A stretch of 64,000 bases of DNA from JAWKSY01 sp041402125 (GTDB lineage Bacteria > Planctomycetota > GCA-002687715 > DRQF01). Of the stretch, positions 9,616 to 17,660 are shown one piece after another. The stretch covers positions 248,001 through 312,000 of the forward strand of contig JAWKSY010000005.1 in NCBI GenBank assembly GCA_041402125.1, read 5' to 3'. Positions within the stretch are counted from its first letter, which is position 1, and the number at the start of each line of letters is the position of its first letter. A program made the translations under genes and the position numbers. Below the pieces are notes generated by a model. That model made no database searches. It saw only the letters and a program-made list of their open reading frames with translations, and was not told the DNA's origin.

Positions 9616-10893
9616 ATGTCGTCGATCCGCCGCGTCCTCGTCGTGCTCTGCGCCCTCGCCGGCCTCGGGCCGGCCCTGCCGGCCCAGGAGGAACTCGCGG
9701 CGCCTCCGAAGGGAAAGGACCTCGAGGGGCTCGTCCGCCGCTACCTCGAGGCCGACGAGTCGGAGCGGGTCCGCATCCGCGAGGATTGCGACCGTCTCTA
9801 CGCGCCGCTCCCGCGCGACGCCCGGCTCGCGCGCCTCCGCAAGGAGCTGCTGGAGATCGCGTCCGAAGTCGGCCCCGAGATCTCGTGGAAGGGACGGAAC
9901 TACCTCCTCGACGAGAAGACCGCACGGGGCAAGTACCTGGCGCGAGGGGGCGGCAAGAGCCTCTGGATCGGGCTGCACGGGGGCGGGCACGGCGTGGGCT
10001 CGGCCGAGTCCGCCGCGGGGGCGATGGGCGGGCTCGGCGCGCGCTGGCTCTTTCCGGAGGTGCTCGAGAAGACCTCCCGCGGCTGGACGGACGCCGACAC
10101 CGACAAGTTCGTCATCGAGCTGATCCGGGCCGCGAAGCGGAGCGGCAAGGTCGATCCCGATCGGATCTACGTCACCGGGCATTCGATGGGCGGCTACGGC
10201 GCCTGGACGCTCGGCGCCCACCACGCCGACGTCTTCGCGGGCGCCGCCGCCTACGCGGGCGCGCCCTCGCCGATGTTCGGGAACTCGGCGCGCGAGATCC
10301 GCGACATCGAGCCGGGAGTCCTCCCGTCCTACTTCCGCCTGCCCCTGTTCTTCTACCAGAGCCTCGACGACCGCAACGTTCCCCCCGAGCCCAACGTCTT
10401 CGCGAACAAGGCGCTGCTCGCGCTGAAGGAGCAGTACGGGGAGGGCTTCGAGTTCCGGTACCAGGAGGTCGACGGCCGCGGCCACGCCGCGCCGGCCGAG
10501 GGTTACCAGCCGAGCCAGAAGTGGATCGGCGGCTTCCGCCGCGAGGCCCGCCCGAAGCGCTTCCTCTGGCAGCCGGCCGTGGACTGGAAGAAGCACATGT
10601 ACTGGCTCCACTGGCAGAAGCCGGAGCGGGGCACCCTGGTCGACGCTCAAGTGACCGGCCCCAACGAGATCCTCGTCACGCTCGACAGCGGCGAGTTCCC
10701 GCGCGGCATGAGCGTCCTCCTCGGGGCGCCGCTCGTGGACCCCGAGCGCGAGGTGAAGATCCGGGTGAACGGATTCGACGCGTACCGGGGCGTTGCCGAG
10801 GCGCGACTGTCGACGCTGCTCATGACCCTGCCTCGCCACGACGACGCGCTGCTCTTCGACACGCGGGTCGACCTGAAGGCGCCGCGCCGATGA
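9616..10893 (+). CDS. Exported alpha/beta-hydrolase, esterase-like
   Basis: A 425-residue protein with a signal peptide ending near 'ALPAQ' (residue 24). An N-terminal helical region is followed by an alpha/beta-hydrolase domain with an HGGGHG oxyanion-type loop (121-126) and a nucleophile elbow GHSMGG containing Ser190. A candidate catalytic His lies in 'GRGHAAPAEGY'. The fold resembles feruloyl/polyhydroxybutyrate-depolymerase type esterases. The last ~70 residues form an extra domain containing 'EVKIRVNGFDAY'. The ATG follows a GGAGG ribosome site, and a candidate -10 (TATCCT) lies about 25 bases before the start. The stop codon overlaps the next ATG (ATGA), so it is the first gene of a three-gene hydrolase operon. 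Confidence 0.85.
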   Translation: MSSIRRVLVVLCALAGLGPALPAQEELAAPPKGKDLEGLVRRYLEADESERVRIREDCDRLYAPLPRDARLARLRKELLEIASEVGPEISWKGRNYLLDEKTARGKYLARGGGKSLWIGLHGGGHGVGSAESAAGAMGGLGARWLFPEVLEKTSRGWTDADTDKFVIELIRAAKRSGKVDPDRIYVTGHSMGGYGAWTLGAHHADVFAGAAAYAGAPSPMFGNSAREIRDIEPGVLPSYFRLPLFFYQSLDDRNVPPEPNVFANKALLALKEQYGEGFEFRYQEVDGRGHAAPAEGYQPSQKWIGGFRREARPKRFLWQPAVDWKKHMYWLHWQKPERGTLVDAQVTGPNEILVTLDSGEFPRGMSVLLGAPLVDPEREVKIRVNGFDAYRGVAEARLSTLLMTLPRHDDALLFDTRVDLKAPRR

Positions 10894-11642
10894 CCGACGA
10901 GGAGCGCGCGCCGCTCGCGGAGTGGTTGGCCCGCGGCCCCTTCCATCTCGCGCTGAGCGCGGGGTGGTTCGGCTACGCCGCGCACGCGGCGCTCCTGGAC
11001 CTCCTCGACGAGCGCGGCCTCACGCCGGTTTCCGTGAGCGGGGCCTCCGGCGGAGCGGTGGCGGCGGTCCTGTGGAGCGGCGGCCTGCGCGGCGCGCGGC
11101 TCCGGGATCTCGTCACCGGCGTGTCGCGCCGCGAGATCCTCCGGCTCCGTCCCGGTCCCGGGCTGTTCTCGGCGCGCGCCCTCGAGGGGCGCCTCCACCG
11201 CGAGCTGGGCGGGCTCCGGCTCGAGGACGCCGCGATCCCCGTCGCGGTCTCCGTCTGCGACTGGCGCGGTCGCGAGGTCCGGGCGCTCTCGCGCGGTTGC
11301 GCCGCCCGGGCCGCGCACGCCTCGCTCGCCGTTCCCGGCGTGATGCACCCGGTTCGCGTCGAGGGCCGGCTCTGCGTCGACGGGGGCTGGCGCGATCCCT
11401 ACGCCCTCGTCGGCGCCCCGGCGACGCGCGTCCTCGTCCACGACGTCCGGCGCCGACGACCCGAGGGGCCGCCGCTCGGTCGCGATCGCGGCCGGCGACT
11501 CCGTCAGGAGGACCGCCCGCGCTTCGGTCCCTTCTCTCTCCACCGGGCCGAACACGCGTGGCGTGTCGCGCGGGAGGAGGCGTCGCGCCTGCTCGATCGG
11601 CTCCCGACGGCCGCCGTCGGGGCGAACGGAGACCCCGCATGA
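10890..11642 (+). CDS. Patatin-like phospholipase
   Basis: A 250-residue patatin-family protein. The nucleophile motif GASGG gives Ser53 and the DGG motif (VDGGW) gives Asp164, so the Ser-Asp dyad is complete. The usual glycine-rich oxyanion loop near the N-terminus reads 'LSAGWFGYA', less glycine-rich than in typical members. No signal peptide is seen, so it probably acts in the cytoplasm or at the inner membrane. It overlaps the genes on both sides by 4 bp (ATGA at each junction), which indicates coupled translation with the upstream exported esterase and the downstream sulfatase. Family members hydrolyse acyl lipids; the true substrate is not known. Confidence 0.82.
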   Translation: MTDEERAPLAEWLARGPFHLALSAGWFGYAAHAALLDLLDERGLTPVSVSGASGGAVAAVLWSGGLRGARLRDLVTGVSRREILRLRPGPGLFSARALEGRLHRELGGLRLEDAAIPVAVSVCDWRGREVRALSRGCAARAAHASLAVPGVMHPVRVEGRLCVDGGWRDPYALVGAPATRVLVHDVRRRRPEGPPLGRDRGRRLRQEDRPRFGPFSLHRAEHAWRVAREEASRLLDRLPTAAVGANGDPA

Positions 11643-14191
11643 AGCTCGTCATCGTCGTCGCGCTCGGCCTGCTGGCGGCGGCGCTCCCCGCGCAGGAGGG
11701 GCGGCGGCCGAACCTGGTCGTCTTCCTCGTCGACGATCTCGGCTGGGCGGACGTCGGCTGCTACGGCCATCCGACCCGCGCGACCCCGGAGATCGATCGC
11801 CTCGCGCGGGAGGGGCTCCGCTTCACCGACGCCTACTCCGACGGGCCCAACTGCGCCCCCTCGCGCGCCTGCCTGATGACGGGGCGCTGGACGCCCTACC
11901 ACGGGATCTTCACCGTCGGGACGGCGGAGCGCGGCGTCTCGCGCGATCGGCGACTGGTGCCGCCGGTCAACCGCACCGCGCTCGCGCGCGAGCTCGTCAC
12001 GCTTCCGGAGATGCTCGCCCCCGCCGGCTACGTCAGCGGCGCCTTCGGCAAGTGGCACCTCGGGGTGGGGCCGGAGGCCCAGGGATTCGACGTCAACGTC
12101 GGCGGAAACCGCGCCGGGCACCCCTACGGGGGCTACTTCGTCCCCTACAAGAACCGCAGCATCCCCGACGGCCCGCGCGGCGAGTACCTCACGGATCGCC
12201 TGACCGACGAGGCGCTGCTGTTCGTCGAGCGCTACCGCGACCGGCCCTTCCTCCTCTACCTCGCGCACTACGCCGTCCACACGCCGATCGAGGCGAGGGA
12301 CGAGGACGTCGCCCGCGTCCTCGAGGCGCAACCCGGACTCGATCCGGAGGCGGCGCGCTACGCGGCCATGATCGCGAGCGTCGACCGGAGTCTCGGGCGC
12401 GTGCGGGCGAAGCTCGCCGAGCTTGGCCTCGAGGACGACACGCTCGTGGTGTTCATGTCCGACAATGGCGGCCACGGTCCCGTGGCCTCGATGGGGCCCC
12501 TCCGCGGCGCCAAGGGCATGCTCTACGAGGGCGGGATCCGCGTCCCTCTCGTCGTCCGCTGGCCCGGCCGAACGCGCGCGGGGGCCTCGAACGCCGCTCC
12601 GGTGAGCGGACTGGATCTGGTGCCCACGCTGCTCGACGCCGCGCGCGTCCCCGCCGCCGCGCGGCCTCCGCTCGACGGGCGCAGCCTGCTCCCGCTCCTC
12701 GGCGGCGCGACCCCGGGGGAATTCCTCGCGCGGCCGCTCTTCTGGCACTTCCCGGCCTACCTCGAGGCGACCTCGCCGGACGAGGGGCCCTGGCGCACCC
12801 GCCCCGCCGGCGCGATGCGACGCGGTTCCCTCAAGGTCATCGAGGACTTCGAGAGCGACACCGCCGAGCTCTACGACCTCTCGAAGGACCCCGGCGAGAC
12901 GCGGGACCTCGCGACGGAGCGCCCGGAGGACCTGCGCCGGATGCGGGGCGAGCTGCTCGCCTGGCGGCGGCGGACGGACGCGCCGATGTCGCGCGAGCGC
13001 AATCCCGACTGGGTCGATCGCGCGAAGGTCGAGGCGGCCCGCGCCCGCGCGGCGCGGATCGTTCCGCGCTCGCGGCGCGCGAGTCCGGAGGGGAAGCCGG
13101 ACCTCGTGGTCGTGGTCTTCGACGACCTCGCCGTGCCGTCCGTTCCCGCGGAGGGGGAGGACCCCTGGAGTCCCCTGCGCGCGGCGGGTCTCGAGTTCGC
13201 GAACGCCTACGCCGCCGCGGCGACCGATGCTCCGGCGCAGGGCGCGCTCCTGACCGGCCGCGATCTCGGACACGGGCTGATCCGCGGCGATCGCGCCCCG
13301 CACCACGAGGGTCCCCTCGCGCTGCCCGACGCCTCGGTCACCGTCGCGGAGCGGCTCGCGGAGGCCGGCTACACCACGGCCTTCCTCGGGGACTGGTTCC
13401 TCGGCGCCGGCGACACGCCGGGACATCCCTGCCTTCAGGGATTCGATCGCTTCGAGGGACGGATCCACGAGGTCGGCGGTCGCCGGGCGTATCGCGATCT
13501 CGATCCGCTCGAGGGCGCGCCCGTGCCTCCGGTCGAGGCGCTCGCGGCCTTTCTCGCCGGGCGGGACGCGGACGAACCCGTCGCCGCCTTCCTGCGCCTC
13601 GATCACGACGGCTCCGCCGATGCGAGCCGGCGCGCCGCGGCGGACGTACTCCGCGTCCGCGCCGCCCTCGAGGCCGCCGGTCGCGCGAAGACCTCGGTCC
13701 TCGTGGTCACGAGCGATCAGGGAGCGCGCCCGGAGGGGGCGGACCGGTCCCGGGGGGCCGGCACGCTCCGCGAGTCCGGACTCCGGGTGCCGCTGTTCGT
13801 CGTCGCGCCCGGTCGCGTCGCGGGCGCCGGGCGCAGCGATCGTCTCACCGGTCACCTCGACCTCGGACCGACCCTGCTCGCGCTGGCCGGCGGCGAGATG
13901 CCCGGGCCGCACGAAGGCCGACCCCTCGGCGAGATCACCGGCGACCCGCGACACGCCGTCGGCGTCGAGCAGCTCTACTGGGAGAACCACCAGCGCGAGC
14001 AGGCCCTGCGCCGCGGGCCCTGGAAGCTCTTCCGTCCCCATCCGCGCGCGCCGCTCGAACTCTACGACGTCGCCTCCGACCCCGACGAGACCCGCAACCT
14101 CGCGCGCACGCGCCCCGAGATCGCGGCGGAACTCCTCCCGCGTCTCGAGCGGGCCCGGACGACCTCGCGGGAGTTCCCCCTCGTGAAGTGA
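11639..14191 (+). CDS. Exported tandem sulfatase with an inactive-looking second domain
   Basis: An 850-residue protein: signal peptide (to ~AALPAQ, residue 19) and two sulfatase/alkaline phosphatase-fold domains in tandem. Domain 1 (about 20-470) has the metal-site 'VDDLGWADVGCYG', the formylglycine motif CAPSRACLMTGR with Cys72, and 'FMSDNGG' plus 'GAKGMLYEGGIRVP'. Domain 2 (about 480-850) keeps the fold signatures 'VVFDDLAV', 'ALLTGR', 'VVTSDQGA', 'ESGLRVPLFVVAPGR' and 'PDETRNLA'. However, the formylglycine position is Asp530 in 'DAPAQGALLTGR' (no Cys, Ser-Arg replaced by Ala-Gln), and DNGG has become DQGA (693-696). Domain 2 is therefore probably a pseudo-sulfatase. ATGA overlap with the patatin gene couples translation. 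Domain 1 needs a formylglycine-generating enzyme, which is not encoded in this window. Confidence 0.9.
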   Translation: MKLVIVVALGLLAAALPAQEGRRPNLVVFLVDDLGWADVGCYGHPTRATPEIDRLAREGLRFTDAYSDGPNCAPSRACLMTGRWTPYHGIFTVGTAERGVSRDRRLVPPVNRTALARELVTLPEMLAPAGYVSGAFGKWHLGVGPEAQGFDVNVGGNRAGHPYGGYFVPYKNRSIPDGPRGEYLTDRLTDEALLFVERYRDRPFLLYLAHYAVHTPIEARDEDVARVLEAQPGLDPEAARYAAMIASVDRSLGRVRAKLAELGLEDDTLVVFMSDNGGHGPVASMGPLRGAKGMLYEGGIRVPLVVRWPGRTRAGASNAAPVSGLDLVPTLLDAARVPAAARPPLDGRSLLPLLGGATPGEFLARPLFWHFPAYLEATSPDEGPWRTRPAGAMRRGSLKVIEDFESDTAELYDLSKDPGETRDLATERPEDLRRMRGELLAWRRRTDAPMSRERNPDWVDRAKVEAARARAARIVPRSRRASPEGKPDLVVVVFDDLAVPSVPAEGEDPWSPLRAAGLEFANAYAAAATDAPAQGALLTGRDLGHGLIRGDRAPHHEGPLALPDASVTVAERLAEAGYTTAFLGDWFLGAGDTPGHPCLQGFDRFEGRIHEVGGRRAYRDLDPLEGAPVPPVEALAAFLAGRDADEPVAAFLRLDHDGSADASRRAAADVLRVRAALEAAGRAKTSVLVVTSDQGARPEGADRSRGAGTLRESGLRVPLFVVAPGRVAGAGRSDRLTGHLDLGPTLLALAGGEMPGPHEGRPLGEITGDPRHAVGVEQLYWENHQREQALRRGPWKLFRPHPRAPLELYDVASDPDETRNLARTRPEIAAELLPRLERARTTSREFPLVK

Positions 14192-14206
14192 CCCGGGTTG
14201 AATGGG

Positions 14207-14248
14207 CGCGGGGCGAGAGGGGGATCTCGATCCCCCTCTCGCCCCGCG
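14207..14248. terminator. Bidirectional hairpin between convergent genes
   Basis: A 20-bp perfect inverted repeat with a 2-base centre (left arm 14207-14226, right arm 14229-14248) lies between the stops of the sulfatase and the M2-like gene. There is no T-tract on either strand, so termination would rely on the hairpin itself or on Rho. Confidence 0.6.
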
Positions 14249-14264
14249 TCCGTCGCGACCCCGA

Positions 14265-15863
14265 TCAGTCCTCGCGGAGGATCTCCTCGAGGAAGTGGGT
14301 CGTCTTGAGCGGTTCGCCCGTCGCGCCCTCGAGGACGCCCAGCCAGGTCCGCGCGGCGCCGACCTTGAACAGCCGGCTCGCGAGGAAGGGGCCGACCGCG
14401 GCGTTGCCGACGATCCCCGGTCCGCACTCCCGCGCCATCGCGGCGCGGAACTGGGCGCCCACGAGGTCCGCGAAGAGCGACTCGTGGCAGCGGACGGGTC
14501 GGAGCGCGAAGTCGAGGTGCGCGGCCCAGTCGTGCCGTCCCGAGCGTTGCTCGGGCGGCTCGATGCCGAGGTAGTAGTGGACGAGGTCCCACCAGGTCCG
14601 GTTGAGGTCCTGCCCCGGGTTCTCGTACAGGGCCTTCTCGAAGTGGACGAGCACCGGCACCCAGCGCGCGCGCACGAGGGCGTCGCGACGGCGCTGACCG
14701 ACGAGCTCCGGACCCGCGGTCGCGAGCGACGCCGGCTGGGCGCCGACCACGTCCCGCAGGAAGTCGGGGTCGCGGGAGAGCGCGCCCATCGTGCGGCCCA
14801 GGGCCTCCGAGATGAGTCCGTGCGCGGGTCGTCTGAGGAGCGGCGGGAGGTCGTTCCCGAGGTAGCGGTGGTAGGCGCCGACCGTCAGGCCGTGCAGGAC
14901 CCGTCGCATGCGGTCCTCGCGCGTCGTCCCCGCGACGGACACGCGGATGTCGCGCCCGGTCCGGTCCATGTGGACGCAGAGTGACTGGGAGCTCTTGCCC
15001 TCCCGCGGAGCGAGGTCGCTGCGGCGCGCGATGTCTCCCACCTCGAGCCCGATCCCCTGGAAGAAGTCGAGCGCGAGCTTGGTCGGGTCCTTGCGCGCGT
15101 AGTACTTCTCGACGTCGACGATCGGCGGCGAACCGTCGGGATCGAGCAGCGAGTCGGTGTAGTGCCAGACGCGCAGCTCCGAGGGGTCGATGCCGAAGTA
15201 CTCCGCGATCTCCTCGTCGTACTCGTCCTTGAGGTCCTGGTAGGGCTCGGTCGTGCGACGGACGAGCTCCTCGATCGTCAGGAACAGTCGCGGCTCGGAG
15301 AGCTCCTGCAGGTCGAGGGACATCCGGTAGAAGTCGGGGTAGTCGAGCTCGCGCGCGGCGCGGTTCCGGATCCCGACGAGGCGGAGGATCATCGGCCCGA
15401 GCCGCTCGCCGAGGACGTTCGCGCCCTCCCAGAGCTCGCGCCGGGCGACGTCGTCATCGAGGCAGTAGGACCATTCGCGGACGCCTTCGACGTCGAGGTC
15501 GTGTCCGTAGAAGGGCACCCGGAACTCGGAGACCGTCTTGCGGATGTCCGCCTCCTCCTCCGCGATGCGCTCGAGGGCCGCGCGGGGGAGCTGGCAGGCG
15601 GCGTAGGACAGGCGCAGGAGCCGGAGCTGGCGTCGCGTGGGCTCGGTCTCGGTGAGGCCGCCTTCGTCGTAGGTGAGGATCCGCGCGTAGCTCTCGCGGT
15701 CGGCGAAGAGGGTCTCGAGCTCCTTCGTCTTCTCGGCGAGCCGCCTCGCGTCCGCGGGTCGACCGTGCAGCGCGGACTTCCAGCGGGCGTCGTTCAACTC
15801 CTTCTCCAGCGGCAGGAGCACCTGGAGATGGGTGTCGATGAAGTCGAGGATGTTGCGTTCCAT
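14265..15863 (-). CDS. M2 (ACE)-like metallopeptidase homologue lacking the HExxH motif
   Basis: A 532-residue, mostly helical protein whose C-terminal part aligns by eye with M2 dipeptidyl carboxypeptidases. The segment 'GRDIRVSVAGTTREDRMRRV' is followed by 'LHGLTVGAYHRYL', where M2 enzymes have HHEMGHxQYY, and then 'SEALGRTMGAL', where they have 'HEAIGD'. The first zinc His (324) and the downstream Glu (353) are in place, but the catalytic Glu is Gly325 and the second His is Val328. No signal peptide is seen, so it is presumably cytoplasmic. It is 6 bp downstream of the transaldolase gene, probably co-transcribed. I infer a catalytically inactive or repurposed homologue. A divergent helical peptidase with a different active site is the alternative. 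Confidence 0.7.
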   Translation of the reverse strand: MERNILDFIDTHLQVLLPLEKELNDARWKSALHGRPADARRLAEKTKELETLFADRESYARILTYDEGGLTETEPTRRQLRLLRLSYAACQLPRAALERIAEEEADIRKTVSEFRVPFYGHDLDVEGVREWSYCLDDDVARRELWEGANVLGERLGPMILRLVGIRNRAARELDYPDFYRMSLDLQELSEPRLFLTIEELVRRTTEPYQDLKDEYDEEIAEYFGIDPSELRVWHYTDSLLDPDGSPPIVDVEKYYARKDPTKLALDFFQGIGLEVGDIARRSDLAPREGKSSQSLCVHMDRTGRDIRVSVAGTTREDRMRRVLHGLTVGAYHRYLGNDLPPLLRRPAHGLISEALGRTMGALSRDPDFLRDVVGAQPASLATAGPELVGQRRRDALVRARWVPVLVHFEKALYENPGQDLNRTWWDLVHYYLGIEPPEQRSGRHDWAAHLDFALRPVRCHESLFADLVGAQFRAAMARECGPGIVGNAAVGPFLASRLFKVGAARTWLGVLEGATGEPLKTTHFLEEILRED

Positions 15864-15869
15864 GGAGGC

Positions 15870-16682
15870 TCAGTCGGTGAAGAGGCGGGAGTATTCGGGG
15901 ACGATGTCCGCCGTGAAGGCCCGCATCCCCTCCACGGTCTTGGCGTGCCGGATCATGCTCTCGAGCACCTCGAAAGGCGCGGTGGCGACGTGGGCGCCGA
16001 CGAGCGCGCACTCGCGGACCTGACGCGCCGTGCGCAGGCTCGCCGCCAGCACCTGACAGCCGTCGAGGTCGTGCACGGTGAGGATGTCGACGCACTGCTC
16101 GATGAGATCCACGCCCGACACCATGCCGTCCAGCTCGTGCTGGCCGTCGCCGGCCATCGGCCAGTAGCTCATCTTGCTCGCCGTCGAGGCGGCCGCGCGG
16201 CGCAGTTCGTCGTCGATGCGGCCGGCGAAGGGGCTGACGTAGGCGGCTCCGGCCTTCGCGGCGAGAAGCGCCTGCTCGGGCGTGAAGACGAGCGTCACGT
16301 TGACGGGGATGCCCTGCTCCGCGAGGCGGTTGATCACCTTGAGCCCGTCGAAGTGGGCCGTGCCGTCGCCCATCTCGGGATTGACGGGGATCTTGACCAC
16401 GACGTTCTCGGCGATCGGATTGAAGCGCTCGAACAGGCGCATTCCCTGCGCGTACATCGTGGCCTCGTCGCAGCCGATGACCTCGAGGCTGACCGGGTCG
16501 CCGTCGGCGGCGCGCAGGATCTCGCCGATGTAGTCCTCGATCCCGGCCGACGAGCCCTGCGCCTTCAGCTTGTCCACGGCCTTCTTGATCAGCGAGGGGT
16601 TGGTCGTGACGCCGTCGACGATTCCCCAGGAGTAGGCTTCCTTGATCTGATCGATATCAGCCGTGTCGACGAAGAATTGCAT
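15870..16682 (-). CDS. Transaldolase (TalC/FSA-like)
   Basis: A 270-residue cytoplasmic enzyme of the class I aldolase fold. It has 'FFVDTADIDQIKEA' at the N-terminus, 'DGVTTNPSLI' (23-32), and 'NVVVKIPVN', whose Lys97 is the Schiff-base lysine. 'GIPVNVTLVFTPEQALLAAK' and 'YVSPFAGRIDD' follow in family order. It exchanges three-carbon units between sugar phosphates in the non-oxidative pentose phosphate pathway. At 270 residues it is longer than fructose-6-phosphate aldolase types (about 220). The start is the ATG beginning MQFFVDTADI. A TATATA box lies about 50 bp upstream on the minus strand. Confidence 0.9.
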   Translation of the reverse strand: MQFFVDTADIDQIKEAYSWGIVDGVTTNPSLIKKAVDKLKAQGSSAGIEDYIGEILRAADGDPVSLEVIGCDEATMYAQGMRLFERFNPIAENVVVKIPVNPEMGDGTAHFDGLKVINRLAEQGIPVNVTLVFTPEQALLAAKAGAAYVSPFAGRIDDELRRAAASTASKMSYWPMAGDGQHELDGMVSGVDLIEQCVDILTVHDLDGCQVLAASLRTARQVRECALVGAHVATAPFEVLESMIRHAKTVEGMRAFTADIVPEYSRLFTD

Positions 16683-16732
16683 GTCGCGGGGGTCCTGTCG
16701 GGTTGCGATGACGCGGGAGGCGGGCGGCCCCC

Positions 16733-16738
16733 TATATA
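16733..16738 (-). promoter_or_regulatory. Candidate -10 box for the transaldolase gene
   Basis: TATATA stands out in an otherwise extremely GC-rich 200-bp divergent spacer, 51-56 bases upstream of the transaldolase ATG on the minus strand. No convincing -35 is seen at the usual spacing. Confidence 0.35.
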
Positions 16739-16883
16739 CTCCGGGCCCGCAGGATAGACCAGACGGGGGAGCCCGTCGGCGCGACCGGCGACGGACGATG
16801 CGTCGCGGCGGAAGTCGCGACGAGGAAACGGGTTCGCGGCGAAGTCGGGGGTCGGCTCGCCGCCGGGATTCGAGGGAGAGGGG

Positions 16884-17660
16884 ATGGACGAGGCCTCGCG
16901 GGCGGCGCTCCTGGTCCTGGTCGGCCTCTTCACCGGGGTCCTGAACGTCCTCGCGGGCGGCGGTTCCCTCGTCACCGTGCCGCTGCTCATCCTCCTCGGC
17001 GTCCCGGCGACGCTCGCCAACGCGACCACGCGCCCCGCGCTGATCGCGCAGAACGCGGCCGCCCTGCTGTCCTACGTCCGGGCCGGACTCTTCCGCGACG
17101 CGCTCTGGCGAGGGCAGGTCCTGAAGCTCGGCGCGGTCGCGCTCCCCCTGGCGATCCTCGGCGCGCACCTCGCGGCGCGATTGCACTTCGATCCCCGAGG
17201 GGACGCGGTCTTCGAGGGCCTGCTGGCGACGGCTCTCCTCGCCGTCGCCGCGCTCACCCTCTGGCGCGAGCTCCGCGGACCGGTGGCCGCGCCGCGACCG
17301 GAGGTCGCGCGTTTCGGACTCGTGCTGGGGCTCTTCGCGGTCGTCGGCTTCTACTCGGGCTTCCTGCAGGCCGGGGTGGGATTCGTCGTGATGGCGACGC
17401 TCCTGCACGGAACCCCTTGGTCGATGGCGCGGATCAGCGCCGCGAAGGTCGCGATCATCGGGAGCACGAATCTCGTCGCGACCCTCGTCTTCGCCGGCGA
17501 GCTGGAGATCGCCTGGGGGCCCGCCCTGGCGCTGGTGGTCGGGCAGACGGCGGGCGGCGTCCTCGGCAGTCGTCTGTCCCTGCGGATCGACGACCGCGTG
17601 CTCCGCCGCGTCTTCCTCGTCCTGCTCGTGGCCTGCGCGCTCGCGATCCTCTTCCGCTGA
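16884..17660 (+). CDS. TauE/SafE-family anion exporter / permease
   Basis: A 258-residue integral membrane protein with about eight hydrophobic segments in two related halves, each starting with a glycine-rich motif: 'GLFTGVLNVLAGGGSLVTVP' (N-half) and 'GFYSGFLQAGVGFVVMATLL' (C-half). This is the TauE/SafE pattern; members export sulfite, sulfoacetate or related organic anions. Preceded by GAGAGGGG before the ATG. Its stop codon abuts the stop of the convergent PDZ gene with no spacer. The sulfatases elsewhere in the window release sulfate, not sulfite, so a functional link is only a guess. Confidence 0.85.
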   Translation: MDEASRAALLVLVGLFTGVLNVLAGGGSLVTVPLLILLGVPATLANATTRPALIAQNAAALLSYVRAGLFRDALWRGQVLKLGAVALPLAILGAHLAARLHFDPRGDAVFEGLLATALLAVAALTLWRELRGPVAAPRPEVARFGLVLGLFAVVGFYSGFLQAGVGFVVMATLLHGTPWSMARISAAKVAIIGSTNLVATLVFAGELEIAWGPALALVVGQTAGGVLGSRLSLRIDDRVLRRVFLVLLVACALAILFR

